A program made the translations under genes and the position numbers. Positions 54,876 through 64,000 of a stretch of DNA of 64,000 nt are shown here, one piece after another (within the stretch, counting starts at the first letter, position 1; every line of letters starts with the position of its first letter). The stretch covers positions 1,178,001 to 1,242,000 of the forward strand of contig NW_026944385.1 in the NCBI RefSeq assembly GCF_033439725.1, given 5' to 3'. The notes under the pieces were generated by a model. That model was not told where the DNA came from, ran no database searches, and worked only from the letters and a program-made list of their open reading frames with translations. The DNA comes from Neurospora tetraspora. Its lineage: Eukaryota; Ascomycota; Sordariomycetes; Sordariales; Sordariaceae.

Positions 54876-55940
54876 ATGAACTACATCCCCTTTCTCTCAG
54901 GGGGCGTCTCCTTCAACCCCCGCACCGACATTGCCCCCTCTGCCATCCAGGGCAAAACCATTCTCGTAACAGGCGGCAACGCCGGCCTGGGCAAGCAATC
55001 CATCCTCGAATTCGTCCGCCAACCCGCCTCCTCCCTTCCCTCGCGTATCTGGCTCTGCTCCCGCTCCCTCGAGCGCGCCCAGTCCGCCATCGACGACATC
55101 TCCACCGCCGTCCAGTCCTCAGGCGTCAACCCCGACTTCGATGCCTCTTCCATCATCAAGCCCCTCGAGCTAGACCTAACCTCGTTCGACTCCATCAAAT
55201 CCGCCGCGCGCGTTGTCCTCAAAGAAAGCGACCGCCTCGACATCCTCATGCTCAACGCCGGCATCATGGCCACCGCCACGGGCGTCACCGCCGAAGGCTA
55301 CGAGATCCAATTCGGCACCAACCACCTCGGCCACGCTTTACTCACCAAACTTCTTCTCCCACTCCTCCTCAAAACCGCCCGCAGCGCCAAGGGTAACGAC
55401 CTCCCCCAGCCCGCGGACGGCACCCCCTCCACCCCTCCGGACGTCCGCGTCGTTATTTTGTCTTCCGAAGGCCACCGCCTCACGCCCCTCTCGGGTATCT
55501 GCTTCCCCACTTTGAAGAGTAACCAATCCTCCATCATGACCTGGCAACGCTACGGCCAATCCAAGCTTGCCAACATACTGTTCGGCAAGCAACTTGCTGC
55601 GCACTACCCCGATGAACTGACGGTCGTGTCGCTGCACCCGGGCGCGGTCAACACGGAGCTTTTCAACTCGTTCCGTGATAGCGGGTGGGTGGGTTGGGCG
55701 ACGACGGGTTTTCTCAAATTCTTTTTGAGCACGGTGGAGGATGGAGCGAGGAATCAGGTTTGGGCGGCGACGGCTCCCAAGGAGCAGGTGCAGAGCGAGG
55801 AAGGGAAGGGGAAGTGTGGGTATTTCTTGCCGGTGGGGAAGAAAGTGGGGGAGAGTGGATGGGCGAAGGATGAGGAGTTGGGGAGGAGGTTGTGGGAGTG
55901 GACGGAGGGGGAGTTGGAGGGGCAGGAGCTTGAGGGTTGA
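54876..55940 (+). CDS. Short-chain dehydrogenase/reductase (retinol dehydrogenase/WW-oxidoreductase-like)
   Basis: 354 residues, single exon. The Rossmann cofactor motif is ILVTGGNAGLGKQS (TGGxxGLG), then LMLNAGIM, and the active site YGQSKLAN (YxxxK) with a serine about 33 residues earlier in VVILSSEGHR. PGAVNTEL follows as in NADP-binding classical SDRs. The N-terminus (MNYIPFLSGGVSFNPRTDI) and the size fit fungal proteins that reduce or oxidise hydrophobic alcohols or ketones. Substrate unknown. Strong C bias at third positions, unlike the AT-rich neighbours, marks it as a conserved gene. Confidence 0.92.
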   Translation: MNYIPFLSGGVSFNPRTDIAPSAIQGKTILVTGGNAGLGKQSILEFVRQPASSLPSRIWLCSRSLERAQSAIDDISTAVQSSGVNPDFDASSIIKPLELDLTSFDSIKSAARVVLKESDRLDILMLNAGIMATATGVTAEGYEIQFGTNHLGHALLTKLLLPLLLKTARSAKGNDLPQPADGTPSTPPDVRVVILSSEGHRLTPLSGICFPTLKSNQSSIMTWQRYGQSKLANILFGKQLAAHYPDELTVVSLHPGAVNTELFNSFRDSGWVGWATTGFLKFFLSTVEDGARNQVWAATAPKEQVQSEEGKGKCGYFLPVGKKVGESGWAKDEELGRRLWEWTEGELEGQELEG

Positions 55941-56681
55941 GCTTTGGGAGGTGGAGATTGGGGAATGGGGAAGGGCAAGGGGAAGGAACGAAGAGGCAGA
56001 GGGGAGTGGAAGCTGAGACTGGGAGGTGCGATGCATGAAGCCTGAGGAGTTGGGCATATGTGGATGCTGGATGAGAGGGAAGCTCTTCCGGACTGTATTG
56101 GGCGGATTTAGAGGTGCGTTGAGGTTGGCTTTCCCTTCTATGATAGAGCTAGGAGTTCTCTTGTGCGCCTCTGTTCGTGGTGTTTCTATGGCCGGCCGGT
56201 CGTCAACTTTCTTTCTCCTGAGCCATTGGTGGGCCATTCCTTCCTGTGTTCGTCACCAGCAGCGACTTGTTCTCCTCTGACTTCTTGGATCAAAGATTTC
56301 TCCGCGCTTTATTCGGAGTGTTCAGAGGGAAGGTACTCGGCATACTTTTGCTTGTCAGGAAGCAACGTTCAAGTGCAGACATCTCGGGCAAGAGCGACTT
56401 AGTATCGACCCAGTAACTGTGGAAGTCGTCGCCGGACACTTCTCGCCCCACTTCCTGTATTTTTCCATACAGGGCGGAGGTGGTCTGCCCGGTGATCGAC
56501 TCCTTTTCTCTTCTCGTGTTAATATGATGGAACTTGATTGCATTCTGGTCTTGCTCGTTTTCTTTCAAGATGCATCACTCAATATCAATGTCTCCATGCC
56601 CGCTTCTCTTTTCTTCCAGATGCGGATTCCCGAACTTTCAATTTCCGACCACTCAGCTGCACCTCTCATTGGTTCTTGATC
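55941..56681. other. Intergenic, nothing recognised
   Basis: Between the SDR stop and the HET gene. Short frames only; the minus-strand frame 56237-55338 runs antisense to the SDR and is its shadow. Confidence 0.5.
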
Positions 56682-59483
56682 ATGGCTCCCATCCAATCGG
56701 CACCAGCCACGACGTTACACGGCGTTCGGATACCTACGAGCGGGGGCGGGGTGATCGTTATGAAGAACTTGAGTCACTGTCTGTTCACAACCCAACGTCC
56801 AAACGGCATCTATAGAGGTACTCTGAACTTTTCCATTCTCCTACATCATCACTTCACATCCATACAATATCTACCCACCCCTTTCTTTCTGGCTTGAACC
56901 GCCTGCGATCGGCGAACAAGAACCTCTGGCTGCCGTGCCTTGCTAGCCATGGATACCTCTGCCTCTGAAGATGAGCCCCCAGGCTCACGCGGGGACCAAA
57001 GCCAGGCGCTCGATCGGAAAATATCCAAATCACATCATAGGCCCGAACAGGTGGCAGCTCACATGCTTTGCGATTCCTGTACTGAACTCATTACCAAGTC
57101 CAGGATCATCCAAGAGTTTATGGGCAGTGCGGAGCCGGAAGATGCATATACCATCTGGAAAAGACTGAAAGGCGGACCAAGAACCGAAATCTTTTCGCGC
57201 AGCCACGCCCTATCGTCTATAGCAGACTTTGAAGCAAGCGCCGCTTGCCACCTCTGCTCCATACTATGGCATAGGCTCCCGCATGACGCCGTGGAACATG
57301 GCTGTGGTTTTCTGGACGTTACAGTGGCAGAGGATCGCTCGGTGGACTATGTCCCGGTCACTTTTGTGGTCGCGCCGTCTGAGCTTGCTACCGCGGGCTC
57401 TGATACTGGTGGCCCAAACCATGAGCCATGGGACGTTCGCATTATATTGAAGAGATACAGAGGTAACGTGGAAACCCCCGCTAGGGTTCTTTCTGTTTCG
57501 ATCTGGCGTGAGCCTGGACACTAGCTTAGAATAGGCCTGCTAACGATTTCGTTGAGAAAACAAGGTCCCCTTTATCCTGCCGGAACATCAGGGTCTGGTC
57601 CTTTCCTTCCAACTTCTACTAGCTCAGAAGAGTCTCTCACAACCGCACGGTGTTGGTTGAGAGACTGCCTTGAGGAACATGCCGAATGCAGGATGCGATC
57701 GGTCTCGCAGACAAGAAACGTACCGTTGAAGCTTCCAACGCGGCTCATCTACGTTGGGGAAGCCCAGGGGCAACTTACGCCGCGGCTGGTTCTTACCACA
57801 GCTTCTTCTATACTCGAGGGCACATCATACCTCACACTCAGCCATTCATGGAGCATAACCACAAAGGAAACGTCGCTCAAACTGAGAACGGAAAACATAC
57901 AACAGCTGCAAGAAGCAATACCACTTGAAGCCCTGCCTCAGACATACCTGGATGCTATGGATATAACTCGACGGCTAGGGTATCGATACATCTGGATTGA
58001 TTCCCTCTGCATCATTCAAAATTCTCATGAAGATTGGGAAAAGGAAGCGGTTACCATGTGTGACGTCTACGGAAACTCAACTTGCACCATTTCTGCTCTG
58101 GGGGCCAACGGGATGGACCGTTGTTATGTGCAGCGAAACGCACTTTCACTTTTTCCTTGCCGTGTCAGCATGACCGAGGACCGCATTCCAGTTTACGCCA
58201 TTCCTCCTGATTTTACTTGGGACTTCGACTACACGGATAAAGGCTCGCATGTCTTTCAGCGAGGTTGGGTTATGCAAGAAAGACTACTTTCTTCCCGAGT
58301 CATTTTCACCGGACACCATCAGTTCCATTGGGAATGTTGCCATTTCAGAACTAACGAGGCCTTCACTTTCGCCTTTGGCTCCGGACCTGTCATCGCACAA
58401 TCTCCAAAGTTGACGTTCCATGCGCTTTGTGATCCTCAATATTGCGCCGCGGATGTCCCCGGGGTAGCTGATCTAGCCAACACGTTTTTGGACCGCAACA
58501 TGCTGAAACTGTATTCTCTCTGGACGAAACTGTTGTGTGATTACACGCATATGAACTTGACCTACCAAAGCGATAAGCTCGTGGCCCTGGCTGGAATTGT
58601 TGATGCAGTTCACGCTAGCAGGGGATGGACCAATGTGGCTGGGATGTGGAAAGAGTTTTGGTTTCTTGAGTTGCTGTGGCGCATCGACTCCGATGATTGC
58701 CAACAGAGTCTTACTCAAACTGAATTGAGGCTCCCATCATGGTCTTGGGCTGCTACGGAGGAGCCTAAGAGATTTTTCAACGCCCTCGAATTTTCCGAGG
58801 TTATGGGCGGGGTGCAATGGGATCCTGTCAAGAATGAGGGAGACCCTGCTCGGGCATACTCCGTGGCTCAACTTGTTGGCTTCTGCGGTGTCCCACCCTC
58901 ATCGCAACACTCACGGAGTACCACAAATCCTATTCCTACTCTCACCGTTAAAGGCGTGGTTTTCAGGGGTTTCCTCAAAACTAAGGCACTAGATCCATCG
59001 AAGAGAGACTTGACTATCATTAACAAGTGGGGAACGCATGGCTTTTTCCACATAGAGGTATACAGGTATACTTTTGATGAATTTCCATCAAGAAATCAAG
59101 TGGTGTACTTCCTCCCGCTAATCGTCCCCCAAGTCAGGGGCAACAAGCGGCGTGACCAGCCATGCGGCTTGATCTTGGAACCAGTCCCTGTGGAAGATAC
59201 GGGAACAATCAAGTACTGGCCTCCGGTACCATGGCAGAGCGACCTTGCAGGGAGAGACGCAAGAGAGGATGAAGATGGCTATAACAGAATATTTGTTGGC
59301 TCAGAGTCTTATAGTCTCGATGAGGTATTGAACCCAAGTCAAAGTATTGGGCGCGGGGCGGAGCCTACACACTATCGTCGCATAGGTGTCTTCTGGTTAG
59401 ATTTTCATTCTGATAGGCCGGCGCCGGAATTTTTTTTCGGGCAAAGTCGCAAGGTCTATGAAAGAACCGTCCACATTGTCTGA
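56682..59483 (+). CDS. HET-domain protein (heterokaryon incompatibility-like)
   Basis: The core is exons 56949-57462 and 57565-59483 (810 residues from ATG 56949). A possible extra first exon, 56682-56817, joins in frame (phase 1) to an acceptor at 56946 and would add about 46 residues. The HET domain is clear: YLTLSHSWSITTKETSLKLR, QTYLDAMDITRRLGYRYIWI, DSLCIIQ and DWEKEAVTMCDVYGNSTCTI. A cysteine-containing N-terminus (CDSCTELI, ACHLCSILWH) precedes it, common in this class. Downstream come RGWVMQERLLSSR and LPSWSWAA. Such proteins can trigger cell death on non-self recognition, but most are of unknown role, so the function here is inferred from the domain only. Confidence 0.9.
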
Positions 59484-60504
59484 TAAATTGGTACTCTGAG
59501 CCAAGTTAGTTTTAGATTCTTGTCTTTAGCTCTCTCTATCAATACCATAGTTATCGAGTTCTCAAGATGGTTCTTGGTCATACAGCAGCTCCTTTGTCGA
59601 TGAGCTTCTCCAAGGTCGCGGCCACCAAGCAAAATCTGTCAAAGACATGGATCTTGAGTCCTTGACATAAAGCTTCTTCGCATAAATTAAGCCCGTTGTC
59701 CCTCTTCTTCCCTGTACAACATGCTCAACTGTGAAAGTGTCTAAACAGAGTTGAGGTCGCTTGTTCGGCGTCCAAGTCGTATCTCCAGGGTATCGAACCT
59801 GAGTGTTTATATACCGCAGTATGTCCGAGGACATTCATAGCACAGCTGAACGCAAACATTTGGTCCGTCTGGTGCAGATGAAGTAGTATGAGTTGACATC
59901 TAAACACAAACGAGGAAAAGTCCATCTACCTGCCCATAATGGCATAAAGAGCGGTGCTCTAGCGTCGACACTCGCGGTCTTAGTCAATGATTCTAGCAAA
60001 GAGACTCGGGGATCTTCATGTCATTCTGGTATAGTTTTGCCACAGCTCCGAGGGGTGTAAGACGCACGTTGCTACCCGCTTCTCAAGCAATAAACGCACC
60101 AGTCCTCGGTGGGCTCATGCAAGGCGGTGATCAGAGTTGCGAGTTGAGCGGCGTCAGATGCTGAGCTTGATCCTCTGAGGACGGGAATTTGCAACAGGTC
60201 GGGCTCTGTCATGGCAGTGGCATTGGGCCTGAGAGTGTCTGGGGTAGAAGTATGTGAAAGTCCTGAGAAAGACGGCAGCCACGGCCCACAGACACCACCG
60301 CCGAGCTTGTTATCCCCGTTGTCCTTCCACCCATGCCGGCAACGCCAGCAACGCTAGACCGGTAATCGACTCTGTGATAACACTTGTCGAGTCTGCCGAT
60401 GCCATCGTCCGGGAACCAATCAGAACCCAATCTGGGCAGGTTGTCATCCAGCATCAGTTGATCTTCCATGACGAGCCGGAGATCAGGTCTGGCGTCCTAG
60501 AGCA
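59484..60504 (-). pseudogene. Possible ankyrin-repeat gene relic
   Basis: On the minus strand about 60150-60030 encodes LVRLLLEKRV and LTPLGAVAKLYQND, resembling one ankyrin repeat, preceded by LATLITALHEPTEDW in another frame. Further left, 59925-59562 is open with no match. Frames change and stops intervene, so this is at best a remnant. HET and ankyrin genes often lie together in fungi. Confidence 0.3.
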
Positions 60505-61243
60505 ATGAGCTATCACGGCCAAACAAGTGCCCCCTCACCCTACCACGGCACCCCTGATAATATCGACGACGAGGACGCTGACGGGGACTCACCTAATACG
60601 GATACCACTGTTGAGCTCGTCATCCCTAGAGGTACCTATCGATGAAATTGCCCAAAGCATCAGGCGGCCAAGCCGGGCCAAACAAAACCAATTCATCCGA
60701 CCACCCAGGTTCATCTTCCGTGATTCGGCTCCCCAGCCTGTCACCGGGCCCCTCCGGCTCGTCTTTATCGACTTACAGCATTCGGGCCCACACTGGAAGG
60801 GCTTCAACAAGACTTCATGTCATACTCTAGTTGAGCATTACCGGCAAAGTGATGGATTCCCTGTTTGTTTTGATCATGTCTGCTCGCCGTTCGAACCAAT
60901 CTGTTCCTGCCAGTGCATTCTGACTCGTAACAGTCTGAATAAACAGAGACCAGGACACGTTCCGTTCAACTACCTAGCGGTCCCGCTATGTGGTGCGGCT
61001 GCCCAGCACGGGCGTCGATTTGAGCGGATTGAATGGCACCAGCGGATCGACCCTGACTTGTACATGTATTTCGAATGGACTACCACACGGGACCCGCTTG
61101 CGTTGATCATAGACTTCCCTGTCACTTGGCCGCTTACCGTCGTGTTTCCAGACGGACTTCCTGAATGTGGCTGTGGTGGTGACCCGGATGCTTGCGTATG
61201 GCAGCAATTTGTGTTGGCGCGGGTGGAGGAAGAAGGAGAGTAG
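60505..61243 (+). pseudogene. Cysteine-rich hypothetical gene with one frame break
   Basis: ATG 60505 opens MSYHGQTSAPSPYHGT and a long acidic stretch ending VELVIPR. That frame stops at about 60640, while the next frame carries on without ATG from LEVPIDEIAQSIRRPSRA to 61243. The second part is well formed: FIDLQHSGPHWKGFNK, CFDHVCSPFEPICSCQC, and ECGCGGDPDACVWQQF near the end. A one-base change or an unrecognised splice at about 60630 would explain the two halves. No known domain recognised; the clustered cysteines suggest metal binding or disulfides. Confidence 0.4.
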
Positions 61244-61415
61244 GAAGAAGGCGACAGTCGGAGCGGCAATGACGAGAACGTAGACCAGCCGGTTGCCCTG
61301 GTGCACTTCAATATCGGCGTATTGTTTGAATTCGCGGATATCGGGATCATTTCATCGCTCCTTGATTCCCTCCTGCTTCACTTCCCGAACAGGGTGGGCT
61401 AGAAAGATCATGATT

Positions 61416-64000
61416 CAGCGTTTGAATCAACTCAACTCGCCAAGCCAAGTTACCCAACTAACTCAACTCAACTCAATCAACTCGAACCCCCGAATTGAAT
61501 TGGCCGCCTTTCTTAGTACCCGGCAGAATCCCTAGGTTAGGGTTCAAAGTACAAAAACATATAGATTCTACCCCTAAAAGATCGATCCACCCTAACCCTA
61601 AAAGTATACCCCCGGCCCTCCATCGAATTATACCCGCCCAAATAGCTAGTACCTATAGCCAATATAGCCGTCCAAACTACCCAAATTAAAAATTTTTAAT
61701 ATTTCTAAATTGTATACCAAATCGACCAAATCTAGCATTTTGAAGTTATATTGCCAACCTTTTCCCTTAGTTAGCTATACGCTACTAAACCGCCCCCAGT
61801 ACTCTCAATCGCTCTCGATACGCTCTTAATAATTATTAATTTCCCTCTCCCCTATTTCGCTAGTTAATACTAACTTTTACTAACGCTATTAATATTATGT
61901 TATTATAATACCCATCGTTTATAACCCTAAAGCTTCCTCTATTACGGGTAACTCCGCTAAGACTATTTCTCATAGAAATTCGTTTACCTTCGCTACCGCC
62001 TTTACTACGTTAAATAATTACTATTATATATTTATCCACTAATAAATTAGGATTCTTTAAGAGATTTATTTAGATAATTTAATCGTAAAGATTTCCGATT
62101 GTCCAAAAATTAAGTAGGACAGCGGCAAGTTTATATTAGAAAAATAGTTGTAACGCCGCTTAAAGAAAAGTTTGTAGATCGGTAATTATAATATTTATTT
62201 AGTTAAAATATTTAAAAATAGTGAGGTTATAAATTATTAACATTATTTCTTTTATAATAAAAAATATATTTTATTCGTTATTACCTCTATTGCTAAATAC
62301 TTTCGTCGCGTTTATAAATTTAAGGAATTGGAGGAGACTACCGTCAAATTGCCCGCGAAACGATTTAAATTAGTAACCGACTTCCTCTATTAATAAATTA
62401 CCCTTATTATAAAACTAATCGACGAGACCTTCCGCGAACTATTAATAGAAATAATCGTCTTTACGTCAATCCCTCTTAAATTTATTAAAAACCTTACATT
62501 TTATTCGTTAATATAATTAAGAAATTATAATATAATTAAGAAATTACTATTAAAATCGTTTTATATATTAGACAACTAAATAAGGAATAAATATTAAATT
62601 TATTTTAGTTTTTTTAAAAGAGAGATTGGCTTTATTATATTTTTAGAAATACTTCTCTTTCGATTTCTAAATTTCGCCCAATAGTTTCCCTATGTTTTCG
62701 ATTTTTATTTATTACGTTAATTATTAATATATCTTTAGAAATACCCTTTTTAACCTTTTTAAAGTTTATAGTAGTTATAGTAGCGAAAACTTCGTTATTT
62801 CGATTCTCAAAATCTTTAAAACCTTCAAAATCCTAATTAATTAGATCTGTTACTTCTAATATAATAATATCGATTCTAATAATCGTTATATTTATTACGT
62901 TATTAAGGGTTTTTTCCCCGCCTTTACCGCTAAAGACATTGAATTCGGAGTATTTTATTATTACCTTTATTATTTCGATTATGTTTTGAACCTCGGTATT
63001 AAAGCTATTATACGAAACGGGGTTATTCGAATCCCCAATATTACTAATCTATTTACCCGCTTATTCCTACTTAATAAGGATATTTCCCTCCGGGAATAGC
63101 ATAAACAGGGGCCAGTTAGAAGGTTTTATAACGTTATTCAATTTATTCATCGAAATCTTCAAAGGCGCGCAAAAGTTTTAAAAATTATATAGTTCGGTTA
63201 TAGCAATACCCTAAATTACAACGTTAATTTTCTAATCGGTAAAAATATAAAATAAAATAATATTTTACCGGCTATTACTATTATTTTTAATAATGCGATT
63301 CGCTAGAATGTAAATTATTAAATAATCTATTACGCTTAGAACTTTCGAAAATTTATCCATTATTATATTACTAAGATTGTAAATTATATTAACATTTCTA
63401 AATAGATCCCTAAAGACGATTACTTTAGTAATAATAATTAAGTAGTCCTCGCCGTTATTATAGAGGTAATAAAACCGTTTAAAAACCTTATTAAAAAATA
63501 TAAAATGAAAAGTCCCTTCTTTTATACAGTTATCCCCAATCTTTATTACTTAATTAAAGAATTTAAAACCAAATACATTTGATATAAGGGTAATATTACC
63601 TTCGAATTATTTAAAAGTTCAAATATTCTAAATTCAAATATTATTATAATTAGCCCTTAATTATATAATAGACCTACGTATACCCGCGCCTCCTAATTCG
63701 CCTCTTTCTAATTCGCCTCTTTCCTTTAAGCCGCCTCCTTTTAAGCCGCTTCTTTATTTTAAGAATAGTCTAGCGATACTCCCTCCGTTAATTATATTAA
63801 CGATATAATTAACGAGGGTATCGAGGCCGTTGGTTTAATACTAGATAGAGTTGTTACAAAGTTCGAAAAATATTATAATTTAATATAAGATTACCTCGCG
63901 TACTAAATAATGTATAGCTTTTACCCTAATTACTACGGTAGATAAATTTAATATAAATTTATTAAATACGATTTTAATAATATTATTAGCGACTTCTAAA
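61416..64000. mobile_element. RIP-degraded hAT-like DNA transposon, copy 2 (inverted, runs off window)
   Basis: The segment around 61500-61590 (ggccgcctttcttag, cagaatcc, ttagggttca) is the reverse complement of 7960-8035 in copy 1. Further blocks match in the same inverted sense, for example ctctcccctatt near 61845 against 7665-7680. The likely end is CAGCGTTTG at 61416, diverged from CAGCGCTGG. The subterminal part differs from copy 1 and is rich in actcaactc. The rest is AT-rich with stops in all frames. The right end and target duplication lie beyond 64000. Confidence 0.7.

Noticed and set aside
55338-56237. 299-residue minus-strand frame
   Set aside because: Antisense to the short-chain dehydrogenase, whose strong third-position C bias leaves other frames open.

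Overview
The window looks like a chromosome segment of a filamentous ascomycete, probably a Sordariomycete. I infer this from short GT-AG introns with CTAAC/CTGAC branch sites, a HET-domain gene, a fungal chitin deacetylase, a DHA1-type MFS transporter, and two AT-rich blocks with the look of repeat-induced point mutation (RIP). No sequence names the species.

Layout: 1-4512 is the 3' part of a Ty3/gypsy LTR element with a chromodomain. 4833-8149 is a RIP-degraded DNA transposon with perfect terminal inverted repeats and an 8-bp target duplication (hAT-like). 8.3-40.2 kb is an island of about 18-20 small multi-exon genes and relics that I read as one lineage-specific paralogous family. 41.2-45.1 kb carries a polysaccharide deacetylase, a SAM methyltransferase and a SET-domain protein. 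45.4-51 kb is a poorly coding stretch with a phospholipase D fragment. 52.1-59.5 kb holds an MFS transporter, a short-chain dehydrogenase and a HET protein. 59.5-61.3 kb holds relics. From 61416 to the right edge lies a second RIP-degraded copy of the same DNA transposon, in the opposite orientation.

The island is the unusual part. I built splice models from the sequence, and most members share one plan: a variable N-terminal exon (basic or disordered), a small exon ending in a motif like h-P-[IV]-x-D-I, one exon of about 65-88 codons encoding an alpha-helical domain, and a short, highly variable last exon. Nearly every junction is phase 1, so internal exons are symmetrical cassettes. Full models are given for 13 members. 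Others are frame-shifted, truncated or reduced to single exons, which points to ongoing birth and death. Solo LTRs, a MITE, a probable insertion at 11.7-12.7 kb and the flanking hAT-like copies show heavy transposon traffic through the island. I do not recognise the family and assign no biochemical function. Recurrent basic N-termini (MARVKYVK, MVTRS, MLTRSQSRG), basic tails and one SUMO-interaction-like tail hint at nuclear roles, but that is inference.
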